Shown here piece after piece: positions 1-9,015 of a stretch of 20,297 nucleotides of DNA. Each line of letters opens with the position of its first letter. Within the stretch, counting starts at the first letter, position 1. The notes below the pieces were generated by a model, which had not been told where the DNA came from, ran no database searches, and saw only the letters and a list, made by a program, of their open reading frames with translations. A program made the position numbers and the translations under genes. Origin of the DNA: a virus; the IMG/VR virus record IMGVR_UViG_3300035145_000821, positions 1 through 20,297 of that record; one strand, given 5' to 3'.

Positions 1-3000
1 CATAAGGATCCAACCACATTCTGTCACCATTAACATGCAAAGTCTGTTCGACTTGCTGAGAAGTCATTGTAGATCCTTCAATTTGCATGGTGCCATTTAC
101 ATGAAGGGTATACTGAGGATCTGCTCTGTTAATACCAACGTTAGACAATCTATAGATGTCATTGCCGTTAGATGCTTCAGTCCATCTTGAGGTAACAAAC
201 TCTTGGTTGTTCTGGAAGAACTGACCATTCAAGTTCATGTCACCCTGAACATTCAGGAAGTAATTACGAGCAGTGTTGTTGGTTGGGTCAGTTCCAGAAG
301 TAGAATTAGTATTAATTGAAACTCTGTTATCACCCTTAACTAATAATCCAGGAGTTCCGTTCCAAGATGTTCCACCATTGTTGGTAGATGCGGTAATCTC
401 AAATGCGTTGCTATGTCCGATCTGGTTACCAATTCTGAAGTTTCTCTGACTAGAGGCACCACGGAAGTAAATTGGAGCACCAGAGTTGTCATTGTCACTA
501 TCGATGGTTAGTGAAGTCTGGAAGAAACCAGTACCATTAACTTCAAGAGTATAATTTGGTTCGCGGTTAATACCAACACCCATCTTTCTGGATGCAAGAA
601 TGTCACCAACAACACGGAGATACAGTTCTGATTCTGTTCCTAGGAAAGTAAATCCTTCACCATAGTTGGAACTTGGTGATTGACTATCTAGATGACTATA
701 TCTAAGTGTTCCGTTTTGGGAAGTATCATTTGGTCTAGTAGTAAATCTAATTCTTGCACCATCGGTGCCACTAGCTCCACCAGATGTATTTGTTCTGACG
801 TAGATACCATCATCACCTTTAACATCTAAATTAGCAATTGGGTTAGTGCTAGCGTTAATACCAACACGATCAGTAGATACATCGACGAACAATGTGTCAC
901 TATCAACTGCGAAGTCATTAGTAACAGATAAAGTATTCTGGAATGTCGAAGCATTAGAAACTGTTAGGGAACCACCACTGATAGTGAGGTTACCAGTCAT
1001 GGTATCGCCTGCCTTCAGAACGTTTTCTGAAGCAGCACCAGTTAGAGATCCTGTGATTGTTCCAGCACTGAAGTTACCAGAACCGTCTCTCTTGACAGCA
1101 GTATTTGCAATGTTTGAAGACTGGAACTGAATGTTACCATTGTTCCAGATGGTGTTACCATTAATGGTAAATCCATTAGCGTTGATTACCTGAGCATTCA
1201 GAGTACCAGAACCATCTGTTGCATTACCACCAGTTGCTACGAGAGCAACGTTGTAGTTTGCTGCTTGTACAGAAGAGTTGAGGTAGATGCCAGGAGAAGA
1301 AGCAACGCCGTCTTTTCTGCCAAGTCTAAGGTTACCTGTACCACCATCACTTTCTAGTGTTGCAACCTGAATAGTATTGGCATCATTGATGTAATACTCA
1401 TCAAACAGTTCGTTGATTGCTGCAGTACCAATCTTAATAGCGCCACCTTGAGCAGTGAAACTACCGCTGGTCAATCTACCAGTGATGACAGTAAAATCTT
1501 CAGTTGCGTCTGCTACGTTATTTGTAGTGATATTGTCAATTGCAATCTCACCAGTGGACTGATCCTGAGCGTTGTATAGGAATACATTTGTGCCAGGAAC
1601 GAATGGTGTAGTGGTTAAGATCTTACCAGCAATATAGATGTTGTAGGAAGGATCACCATTGTAACTCTTGATTGCAATGTCATCTCTAAAGATAGAGGAA
1701 GACATGAAACCAGGAATTCTGTTATCAGAGAGTTGTCCGTAGTTGATATTACGAGCACTCTGATACCAAGTACCTTGTCTACCATCCAATCTATCAGCGT
1801 CGAGACCAGATCCAACACCGTCATTAAGAGAAGACCAGATCTTCGCCCAAGAACCGAATGCAGTAACACCTGTACCTGATCCACGGAGATACATGTTATC
1901 ATTGTCGGTGAATGCAAGTTGTCTTACACCACCCTCAGCAGTTAGACCCTGACCTTTATTTCTAATGGTCAATACAAGGTGCTGAGTTCCACCATCAAAC
2001 AGACTATCAGCGTTGTTGTTAATTGTGTTAGCAACAATACCTTCAGAGAAATTGTTTGGAGTTGGTGAGGATGTTGGGTTGTTAGTACCAGTGATTAGTT
2101 TAATGGTATCAGTAGATCTACCACTAATATCAATACTGTATGTACCACTTAGTCTATCTGGGTTGAGTGTACCAGCGTTTATGTTAGTAGCATTTCTGTA
2201 GAAAGATCCTTGTGCGCCATCGAGAAGGTCAGCGTCAAGACCTGAACCTTGACCTGTCTTCAGGGTAACAGAACCATTACCAGATACACCAATATCAAAT
2301 TGAGACTTTTTAAGTCTTACGACACCAATTGTACCAAAGAGGTCACTAGAAACAGTTAGGTCAGAAACTCTCTGAACGTCTAGAGCTACGTTTGCATACT
2401 GTCTATTAACAGTAGAAATCTTAACTGCAAGAACCAGATTAGAGCCAGGTCCAAGTGCTGCAGGAGCAGCAGTTACAGAGAAGTCTCCACCAGAGTATCC
2501 AGTACCACTATCTGTAACAGCGATAGCAGTTACTGCTCCACCAGAAACTGTAAAGTTTGCTCTCAGTCCTGTTCCGTTTACACCTGTAGGAGAATTGATA
2601 TCAACATCAAAGTATTGACCATCTGTAAATCCATTACCACCAGCTACGATAATAATGCTATCAACAAAATTACCTTGGGTGTAACTAGATTCAAATACCA
2701 TTGGAGAACCGCCACGTTCAAATTCAATGATCGTGCCAGCAGCAATGTTTTGTGTAATTGGATTGTTGAGTGAAATAGTTGTACCACCCAACTGTGCGTC
2801 AGTGATAACACCTGTGATGTTAGTATTCGCTTGGATACCAACTACAGTGTTCTTGACTTCATGACCGACAAGAACGTCAGAGTTAGTAGCAAATTCTAGT
2901 TGAGAACTACCAGAGTTTGCTTGGGATAGTAGTTTTGCAAAGTACCTTGTCTCAGATCCCTTAATAGACTGAACTGCAAGTGCAAAGTTCTGGTCACCAC

Positions 3001-6000
3001 GTAGGAATGTGAAGGAGTTTGCAGCACCACCAGATGCCAATCTATCCGTTTCAATAACACCAGAAGTAATATCTGTAGCAGCAATCTGGTTAGAAGATAG
3101 AGATACCCAGTTATTATTATTGTTAGAAGATGTGTTGACAACTCTAGTAATATCAATAGTTACTGGTGGAATATCACTACTATCAAATGTATCAGTATCT
3201 GCAATAAGAATTCTGTTTACAACATCACCATACAGTCTGCTTTCAATGAATGCAGTTGCTGTTGCTCCTGTACCAGCTCCTGAAGGACCAGCAATATTGA
3301 CAGTAGGAGCAGATGTATAACCCTTACCACCCTTGAGACCGTTGAACTCAACGATCGTAATAGTAACAACTTCTCCATTAGCGATTGTAGTTGTTGCAGC
3401 ACAAGAGATAGCACCAAGACCAGGATTACCACCAGCAAATGTAACTGCAGGTGGTGAGGTATATCCAGATCCACCATCGGTGATATTGATACGATGTACT
3501 ACACCAGTTCTATATTCAGTTGCTTGAATTCTACCACCAGAGACGCTACCAGTGAAGATGTCACCAAGAGTAAACTGAACTGTTGGATCAACATCAAATG
3601 CTAGGAACTGACTGTCTAGATCATTGTTTAGAATGAATGATGTTGATGTATCCTGTTGGATTGCAATGTCACCAGCAAGTGCGCCTTCAATAGCAAGTCT
3701 TTCTGTTTGGTTTGCAACAGTGTAGACTTCAAATGGTCTGAGTGCTGGGATTTGGTCGATAGAAATCTTACCACTATCAGTAAGTTCAACCAGTGCTCTA
3801 GGAACAGCGTTCGTGGAGTATGGTTTGTTGATGTATGGACCGAGGTTGTTAGTGATGTAATCTCTAACTGCCTTCTGAGTAGGTAGGACAGAGTTGCTAG
3901 AGTTAGCACCACCAAGTGTATTGTCAGCAGAGAAACCAGTAACAACAACGTCGCCACCTTTCAGTTTCAAGAATTCAACTTCAGAGATGGTAACCGTACC
4001 AGTAAAGGTAATCGAACCAGTTCTGTTTTCGATCTTAGCGAATGTACCAACTTTAAAGTCACCAAGTTCGTCAGTACCAGAGACATAAACACGACCGTAG
4101 TTCTCAGATACCTGCTCTCTTGATTCGTCTTTAGTACCACCGTTTTCTGGTAGTGCATTGTAAGTAGTACCAGAACCTGCAAATTCCCAAGTGTGGGAAG
4201 AAGAGTTAACAATAGATGGTCTGTGTAGTTTGATCGTAGCACCAACGATGTTTCCGATTGGAACTGGATTACCAGTAGACAGATCAGTCAGATCCATTGG
4301 TTGACCTAGACCACTATCAATGGTTAGGTCTGCACTATTGTCAACAGCAACAGGTCCAATACTATCGATAAAGTATTCAATATTTTCATCAGTATTTCTA
4401 AAACCGTCAATCTTAACGATATAGTGTTCTAGTGGTTCTCTACCAAGACCAGAGATACTAATGATTGTTCTACCAGCAGGTGTGGAAGATACATTGGCAA
4501 CAGTTCCTTGGTCAAACTCATAACACTCTCTTCTGAAACCTGTTGCTCTTAGAGCATCTAGACCAAAGTTTGTAGCAGAGTTTGTGATAGATGCATAACC
4601 ACCAGTTTCACAAAGGACACCATCAGCACAGAAAATAACGAAGACAGAAACCAACTGAGTATAACCATCTTCAATAACCTTATAACCAGTACCACCTTCA
4701 GAAACAATCGTGAAGGCAGATGCAACCATCGACTTACCCTGATTAGGGAAGGTAGCAGAACCATCAAGTTCTAGACCAGGGAAAGGACAGTTAGGTTGCT
4801 TAACTTTAGAACCATCAATCAGAGCACCACTACCACCTTTCTTGGAGATAACAGAAGAGTTCTGAGTGTATGGAGATGCTTCAATGATTGGATAGTCATC
4901 GTAGTCAGAACGAACTGCCATCCTTGTGCCAAGTTCATCCGTGATGTAACTATCAGGATAATTGATAATTGAAGCGTAATCAAATAGAGTTCCAGAATTT
5001 TTAGCTGTTGCGCCAGGAACAACTGTTCCATCTAGAATATCTTCTAGAAGTGCAAATAAAGTAGTAAGAGTTGCTTCTACATTTGCACAAGATGGATTTG
5101 CACTATCCTCAAGAATACTCCAGTCAGTAAACTGAGGGATTGGGGAAGTTGTTGCTACTGGTGCATAGATTAGTTTTGTTCCATCTGCTAGAGCAGATAC
5201 AAACGTATGTGCATCTGTATTAGATCCAGCAGCACCAACATTACAACTGATAGTAGTGCTACCACCAGAGGAAGATACATTAGTGATTAAGAAACTTTGT
5301 CCAAAGTTTGCGTCTCTTCTGTATGGACTTTCGTCATTACCACCACCAGAATGAGCACAACTGTAAGTAATTGCACCTTCAGCAAAAGCAACTCTGTCAG
5401 AGTTTGCAACAGGAGCAGTTGCAGGATCAGCAAAAGTTACTGTCAATGCTCCAGTGCTAGGATTGTAAGTAGATCCTGTTGGTGTTACAGTTCCGACGTT
5501 ACCATCAGACCAGTTACGCATTGCTGCAATTGCAAGATCTCTTACTTGCTCATATGCATAAATTGTTTGTGCTAGATAAGCAGCATCAATTCCTGTTAGT
5601 GCCGCACCTGTGAAATATGCTTCAGCAGATGTTACAGTTCCTTTGTTGCCTCCAAGGCATAGGTCTCTAACTACAGAGTTTAGAATGATACCAATATCTC
5701 TACGACATTTTCTCTCATCTACATTGGAAAGACCTAGTGCTGGATATTGTACAAGTGTATTTAAATACGCTTGATCAGCAATAAGATCTTTGTTCTTAGA
5801 AATTAGATATGCAGCATCTAGATATGTTCCAGATGTGTTGTTAGAGATGACATCTACCCAAAGATATGCTAGAGTATCAATAGCAGATCTTACATCGTCG
5901 CAAGCAGCTCCACTAGCGTTTGCAGAACCATCTGCATTTAGGAGTGCTGTAGTGTTGATAACACTAGGATCGAAGTATCTATCTAGTGTAGAATATCTTG

Positions 6001-8971
6001 GTACATATAGAGGATCAGCAGTTGTTCTGTTCTTAATCCTCCAGTTACACATAGCATAGATTGCTAGTTCTCTAGCATATTCAAATGCACGGACATTCTG
6101 TGCAATTTCATCTTCAATATATGCTACTTCACCACCAACAATATATTTTGTTGCAGCAGTTAGAACGTTAGAGTTAGTACCAAATTCTAAGTCTCTTACA
6201 ATTGCATTCAGGAAGTGAACAACGTCCTCACGGCATTGATCATCACTGGTTGGAATGGAGAAACTAGGATAGATTTTTTGACCACCATCACATTGGAGAA
6301 GCATGTTCTCAATTTTGATTGTGTCATCTTCTGCTAGTGCTGGACCAGCAAAAGCACTATCTAGGGTTACAGTTGCAACGCCAGTAACTACGTTGTCCCA
6401 AGTAAATCCAGTTACATTTCTAGTAGCACTACCAAACGTTACAGTACCACCACTAACCCATGTGTGAGTGCCACCTACGTTAGGATTAGCACCTAGGTAG
6501 ATGTCGAATGATGTGCCAGAGATGTTGTATGCAGAGTAATAGTATTTTGCAAACTCTGCATTGATGATACCTACAACTTCATCTGCAATAAAGTCTCTGT
6601 TATTACGGATGAGTTGACATGCGTCTTGGAATCTTCTCTCTACTGGTGTGGCGAGAGGGAATTTGTTTGGAGAGTTAAGTAGGGATAGAGTTACAGACTT
6701 GGAGTAACTTCTAACAACAGCATTTTGACCTGGATCAAAATTAGCATCTGTCATTCCTGCAATTTTCTTAGGAATAACAAAACGTCTAGCACGACCGTCA
6801 GCATCTTCCAGAACTTTATAAATTCTTTGCTTACCATTCAGGTAAGAAATATCTGGAGTATTTGCTGTAGGAAGACCAGAGATTTCAATCTCCTGACCTT
6901 CTTTTAAATCGTGAGTGTTTGTTCTACCAACTAGTTCACTGGTATAGAATACGACACCACCAAGGTCTTCTGCATTACCAAACTGTGCATCTTGGAAACC
7001 ACCAGTTGCAATGCTTGGATCTCCTTGTAAAGAGAAGTCAAGTCTTACAATAGGAATAGTTGAAGTAATATCTTCATCAATAGATACAACCTCACCCTCA
7101 GCTCTAATTGATTTTAGAGTAGTGGTATCAAAGGTAAAGAACGTTGCTGTAGCAGCATTAATATTGATTGTTTCTCCAGTTGCAACAGATGTCCAACCAA
7201 CAGATCCAAAAACAGGAATGACAGTAACATCCCAATATGTTGGAGATCCACCTGTCTCTGGTTGAATACCGAAGATTTGATAATAACCTTGAGTAAAGGA
7301 AGAATCATCAGTGTCATCTAGGTAGACATAATCACCACCATTGATGATACCAGTTGGATCATTTGTAGTTCTGAATGCATTAACACCACTTAATTCTGTG
7401 ATGCTTAGAGATAAAGCAGCATCAGTAGTAATGTTAGTAATATATCTAAATTGTTCACCCTCAACGAAAGAACCTTCTTTTAGTTGAACGTCAACAGTAC
7501 CCGATAGATATGCATCTGCACCTGTTGTGCTAGCAAAAACAACATTGATAACGTCAGCAGTACCACCAGCAGTACCGATAATTTCAGTTCCTGTTTGTAG
7601 TGCTGATAGACCACCATTCTGTTGGAAACCAATTCTAAATTGTTGTGGTCCAAAAATTTGGTGACCGATGTTAAACTGTACACCTTCATCACCATTTGTG
7701 TCCTGATCGATGCAAATTCTTTGCTTATCGTCAAAGACCATTGCGAAGTCCCAAGTTGCAACGGAATCACCGTTAGCATCAACTTGGTCTCTATATGTTA
7801 CACCGATGACATAGTTCTTGTCACCGAATTTGACCATGTGCTTTTGTGGGTTCCTTGGTCTGATAATTACCAGACGAAGGTTGTCACCAACGATAGAAGC
7901 ATCAGGTGGTAGTGAGATTGGGTTATCTTCTAGATAATCACCACCAGAAACGATAATCGATTCTTTAACGCCAGGTGTTGCCCACGCTAATTGCGCTGCT
8001 TTCTTAATTGTACGAACAGGATTAACTGCAGAACGACCATCGTTCAAGTCAGAACCAATCTGTTCAGAAACATAGATACGACCACCAACGTCATTTGTTG
8101 CTAGGTTAAGAACGTATTCTGTGGTAGCAATTTTATCAGATCTGTCACCAAGTAGAGGTGTGATAGAGCGAGGGAATTCTCCTGCTTCTCCAGTCTGTTG
8201 ATACTTATATGCTAGTTGGTCAACAACACGGAAACCAATATGACGAACAGTAACCTCACCAATGGTTACATCACCATCAGTATGAGTTGGGAATACACCT
8301 GCTTCGGTTTCACCAGTGTTGAGGATTTGATAAACGTTTTGACCGTTGTATCTGTAAGTATCTTTGAATAATTTTTGTTGTTCAGAAGGCCACTGTGTAC
8401 CAGTATCATTCTGATATGTCTTAAGTTGAGGACCTCTGAGTTCTAGGTCAGGAGTAACAAAGTTATCAACATCTAGGTTTAGAACTCTCGCCGTATCAGA
8501 AATGATAGATGTGGATGTTCTAATAGCACCGTTGATGTCAAGTTCAAAATCAACCGTATCTAGTTCTGCAGTAGCGGAAGCACCAACACCGTTACCACCA
8601 GTAATTGTGACAGTAGGAGCACTGGTATAACCACTACCAGGATTGTTGATAGCGATGTTAACAACAGAACCTGCCGATCTAAAAGCAGATGCAAGTGCTT
8701 GTACACCACCAGCAGTTTGTGGAGGAGAAATTGTGACAGTAGGATCCTGCGTGTATCCAGAACCACCAGATACAACTGTAATCGTGTTAACTCTTTCTCC
8801 CGTTCTGTTAATACCGATACGGGGTAATGAAGTATTAGCGTCTAGCTGTGCTCTAAAAACCTCTTTCTCAAGAGATCCACTACCAGACCTAATGGTAAGT
8901 TCATCATTACCGATAAGTTTGGGTTTTGAACCTCTAATGCTTTCCTTATCGGAATTAATGTTAAAACTCAT
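1..8971 (-). CDS. Giant modular tail-fibre-like virion protein, C-terminus beyond window
   Basis: I translated this frame by reading it and found no stop from the ATG at 8971 down to base 1, giving 2990 codons. An in-frame TAA at 8995-8993 rules out a longer N-terminus. A weak AGGG at 8985-8982 lies 10 nt before the ATG. Modules in order: N-terminal GSGYT repeats (about residues 60-130); start of a right-handed beta-helix (about 296-405, 'RIYVSEQIGSDLNDG', 'TIKKAAQLA'); beta modules; a Cys-containing helical tandem duplication (about 778-1155); more beta-helix turns (about 1325-1486); GDFKVG and PTQKAV fibre motifs (about 1637 and 1696); more GxGY repeats; two DAD.LDG motifs (about 2243 and 2388); three VGIN motifs (about 2702, 2796, 2941). 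Such proteins form trimeric fibres or baseplate-attached spikes in marine T4-like phages, and many end in a self-cleaving peptidase S74 chaperone, which would lie outside the window. Its target or receptor cannot be told. Confidence 0.93.
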   Translation of the reverse strand, partial: MSFNINSDKESIRGSKPKLIGNDELTIRSGSGSLEKEVFRAQLDANTSLPRIGINRTGERVNTITVVSGGSGYTQDPTVTISPPQTAGGVQALASAFRSAGSVVNIAINNPGSGYTSAPTVTITGGNGVGASATAELDTVDFELDINGAIRTSTSIISDTARVLNLDVDNFVTPDLELRGPQLKTYQNDTGTQWPSEQQKLFKDTYRYNGQNVYQILNTGETEAGVFPTHTDGDVTIGEVTVRHIGFRVVDQLAYKYQQTGEAGEFPRSITPLLGDRSDKIATTEYVLNLATNDVGGRIYVSEQIGSDLNDGRSAVNPVRTIKKAAQLAWATPGVKESIIVSGGDYLEDNPISLPPDASIVGDNLRLVIIRPRNPQKHMVKFGDKNYVIGVTYRDQVDANGDSVATWDFAMVFDDKQRICIDQDTNGDEGVQFNIGHQIFGPQQFRIGFQQNGGLSALQTGTEIIGTAGGTADVINVVFASTTGADAYLSGTVDVQLKEGSFVEGEQFRYITNITTDAALSLSITELSGVNAFRTTNDPTGIINGGDYVYLDDTDDSSFTQGYYQIFGIQPETGGSPTYWDVTVIPVFGSVGWTSVATGETININAATATFFTFDTTTLKSIRAEGEVVSIDEDITSTIPIVRLDFSLQGDPSIATGGFQDAQFGNAEDLGGVVFYTSELVGRTNTHDLKEGQEIEISGLPTANTPDISYLNGKQRIYKVLEDADGRARRFVIPKKIAGMTDANFDPGQNAVVRSYSKSVTLSLLNSPNKFPLATPVERRFQDACQLIRNNRDFIADEVVGIINAEFAKYYYSAYNISGTSFDIYLGANPNVGGTHTWVSGGTVTFGSATRNVTGFTWDNVVTGVATVTLDSAFAGPALAEDDTIKIENMLLQCDGGQKIYPSFSIPTSDDQCREDVVHFLNAIVRDLEFGTNSNVLTAATKYIVGGEVAYIEDEIAQNVRAFEYARELAIYAMCNWRIKNRTTADPLYVPRYSTLDRYFDPSVINTTALLNADGSANASGAACDDVRSAIDTLAYLWVDVISNNTSGTYLDAAYLISKNKDLIADQAYLNTLVQYPALGLSNVDERKCRRDIGIILNSVVRDLCLGGNKGTVTSAEAYFTGAALTGIDAAYLAQTIYAYEQVRDLAIAAMRNWSDGNVGTVTPTGSTYNPSTGALTVTFADPATAPVANSDRVAFAEGAITYSCAHSGGGNDESPYRRDANFGQSFLITNVSSSGGSTTISCNVGAAGSNTDAHTFVSALADGTKLIYAPVATTSPIPQFTDWSILEDSANPSCANVEATLTTLFALLEDILDGTVVPGATAKNSGTLFDYASIINYPDSYITDELGTRMAVRSDYDDYPIIEASPYTQNSSVISKKGGSGALIDGSKVKQPNCPFPGLELDGSATFPNQGKSMVASAFTIVSEGGTGYKVIEDGYTQLVSVFVIFCADGVLCETGGYASITNSATNFGLDALRATGFRRECYEFDQGTVANVSSTPAGRTIISISGLGREPLEHYIVKIDGFRNTDENIEYFIDSIGPVAVDNSADLTIDSGLGQPMDLTDLSTGNPVPIGNIVGATIKLHRPSIVNSSSHTWEFAGSGTTYNALPENGGTKDESREQVSENYGRVYVSGTDELGDFKVGTFAKIENRTGSITFTGTVTISEVEFLKLKGGDVVVTGFSADNTLGGANSSNSVLPTQKAVRDYITNNLGPYINKPYSTNAVPRALVELTDSGKISIDQIPALRPFEVYTVANQTERLAIEGALAGDIAIQQDTSTSFILNNDLDSQFLAFDVDPTVQFTLGDIFTGSVSGGRIQATEYRTGVVHRINITDGGSGYTSPPAVTFAGGNPGLGAISCAATTTIANGEVVTITIVEFNGLKGGKGYTSAPTVNIAGPSGAGTGATATAFIESRLYGDVVNRILIADTDTFDSSDIPPVTIDITRVVNTSSNNNNNWVSLSSNQIAATDITSGVIETDRLASGGAANSFTFLRGDQNFALAVQSIKGSETRYFAKLLSQANSGSSQLEFATNSDVLVGHEVKNTVVGIQANTNITGVITDAQLGGTTISLNNPITQNIAAGTIIEFERGGSPMVFESSYTQGNFVDSIIIVAGGNGFTDGQYFDVDINSPTGVNGTGLRANFTVSGGAVTAIAVTDSGTGYSGGDFSVTAAPAALGPGSNLVLAVKISTVNRQYANVALDVQRVSDLTVSSDLFGTIGVVRLKKSQFDIGVSGNGSVTLKTGQGSGLDADLLDGAQGSFYRNATNINAGTLNPDRLSGTYSIDISGRSTDTIKLITGTNNPTSSPTPNNFSEGIVANTINNNADSLFDGGTQHLVLTIRNKGQGLTAEGGVRQLAFTDNDNMYLRGSGTGVTAFGSWAKIWSSLNDGVGSGLDADRLDGRQGTWYQSARNINYGQLSDNRIPGFMSSSIFRDDIAIKSYNGDPSYNIYIAGKILTTTPFVPGTNVFLYNAQDQSTGEIAIDNITTNNVADATEDFTVITGRLTSGSFTAQGGAIKIGTAAINELFDEYYINDANTIQVATLESDGGTGNLRLGRKDGVASSPGIYLNSSVQAANYNVALVATGGNATDGSGTLNAQVINANGFTINGNTIWNNGNIQFQSSNIANTAVKRDGSGNFSAGTITGSLTGAASENVLKAGDTMTGNLTISGGSLTVSNASTFQNTLSVTNDFAVDSDTLFVDVSTDRVGINASTNPIANLDVKGDDGIYVRTNTSGGASGTDGARIRFTTRPNDTSQNGTLRYSHLDSQSPSSNYGEGFTFLGTESELYLRVVGDILASRKMGVGINREPNYTLEVNGTGFFQTSLTIDSDNDNSGAPIYFRGASSQRNFRIGNQIGHSNAFEITASTNNGGTSWNGTPGLLVKGDNRVSINTNSTSGTDPTNNTARNYFLNVQGDMNLNGQFFQNNQEFVTSRWTEASNGNDIYRLSNVGINRADPQYTLHVNGTMQIEGSTMTSQQVEQTLHVNGDRMWLDPY
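1735..2255 (-). repeat. Two DAD.LDG..G..Y fibre modules
   Basis: 'GLDADLLDGAQGSFYRNATN' (about residue 2243) and 'GLDADRLDGRQGTWYQSARN' (about 2388), each followed by IN.G.L...R. This motif is common in phage tail fibres just before the terminal shaft. The spacing of about 145 residues suggests one shaft repeat unit. Confidence 0.65.
3240..3490 (-). repeat. GSGYTSPP/GKGYTSAP repeat pair
   Basis: Two adjacent units in the giant fibre-like protein read 'ITDGGSGYTSPPAVTFAGG' and 'LKGGKGYTSAPTVNIAGP'. They match the pair near its N-terminus (8575-8790) and units in both other giant proteins. Confidence 0.65.
4515..5000 (-). other. Second block of beta-helix turns
   Basis: Residues about 1325-1486 of the giant fibre-like protein include 'SPYTQNSSVISKKGGSGALI', 'GKSMVASAFTIVSEGGTGYK', 'YTQLVSVFVIFCADGVLCE' and 'GGYASITNSATNFGLDALRA'. 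The spacing of stacked hydrophobic and Asn residues fits beta-helix rungs, and matches what I recall following directly after the first helix turns in smaller marine phage homologues. Confidence 0.55.
5508..6640 (-). repeat. Tandem Cys-containing helical modules in the giant fibre-like protein
   Basis: Two helical units lie at residues about 778-980 and 1053-1155. Unit 1 has 'DACQLIRNNRDFIADEVV' (C785), then 'CREDVVHFLNAIVRDLEFG' (C913), then 'AFEYARELAIYAMCNW'. Unit 2 has 'AAYLISKNKDLIADQAY', 'CRRDIGIILNSVVRDLCLGG' (C1089) and 'YEQVRDLAIAAMRNW'. A short helix with C1024 lies between them. A beta insert with 'HTWVSGGTVTF' splits unit 1. Strongly helical segments are unlike the beta-rich rest of the protein. 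Confidence 0.65.
7760..8085 (-). other. First turns of a right-handed beta-helix (pectin-lyase-like)
   Basis: Residues about 296-405 of the giant fibre-like protein read 'RIYVSEQIGSDLNDGRSAVN', 'TIKKAAQLA', 'SIIVSGGDYLEDNPISLP', 'ASIVGDN' and 'MVKFGDKNYVIGVTYRDQ'. This is the usual opening of a parallel beta-helix with a DG...TI..A cap. In phage fibres such helices often bind or cleave surface glycans; no catalytic residues can be assigned here. Confidence 0.65.
8575..8790 (-). repeat. N-terminal GSGYT repeat pair
   Basis: The units 'VVSGGSGYTQDPTVTISPP' and 'INNPGSGYTSAPTVTITGG' are followed by 'NGVGASATAEL'. This is the same beta module as elsewhere in the window, at the head of the giant fibre-like protein. 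Confidence 0.65.
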
Positions 8972-9015
8972 GGTGCTACTGCCCTGACCCGTTTATCCTC
9001 AGTTATTATTTAGCA
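8972..9015 (-). promoter_or_regulatory. 44-nt intergenic gap with candidate late promoter
   Basis: This is the largest gap between genes in the window. On the minus strand it starts with TGCTAAATAATAACT; the TAAATAA core (9012-9006) resembles the ATAAATA-type late promoter of T4-like phages and would start transcription about 25-30 nt before the ATG at 8971. Downstream is AGGG (8985-8982), 10 nt from the ATG, the only plausible ribosome-binding site. No hairpin terminator is visible. The match is imperfect and AT-rich strings arise by chance, so confidence is low. Confidence 0.3.

Noticed and set aside
3110-3126. Short ATT repeat (five Asn codons) as a microsatellite switch
   Set aside because: It is only about five codons, mixed AAC/AAT and in frame, so length changes by whole repeats would not switch the gene off.
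3628-3957. Minus-strand overlapping frames rich in Leu/Val, such as this one and several like it
   Set aside because: They are in the +1 frame relative to the giant fibre gene and show Leu-rich artefact composition; the other frame carries the fibre motifs.
5330-5400. 'ITYSCAHSGGG' in the giant fibre-like protein as another copper-type C..H site
   Set aside because: There is no Met at the right spacing and no upstream His strand. The segment fits a different marine phage motif (Cys followed by Tyr-Pro/Arg-type turn) after the helical domain.
8643-8987. Plus-strand open frame of about 114 codons, and similar ones up to about 127 codons elsewhere
   Set aside because: They lie opposite continuous minus-strand genes with recognisable protein motifs. 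Their translations are low-complexity mirrors of the Gly/Thr/Val-rich sense codons, with no ribosome-binding site or known motif.
8972-9015. Rho-independent terminator in the 44-nt gap
   Set aside because: The best pairing is a four-base CTGA/TCAG stem with no following U-run.
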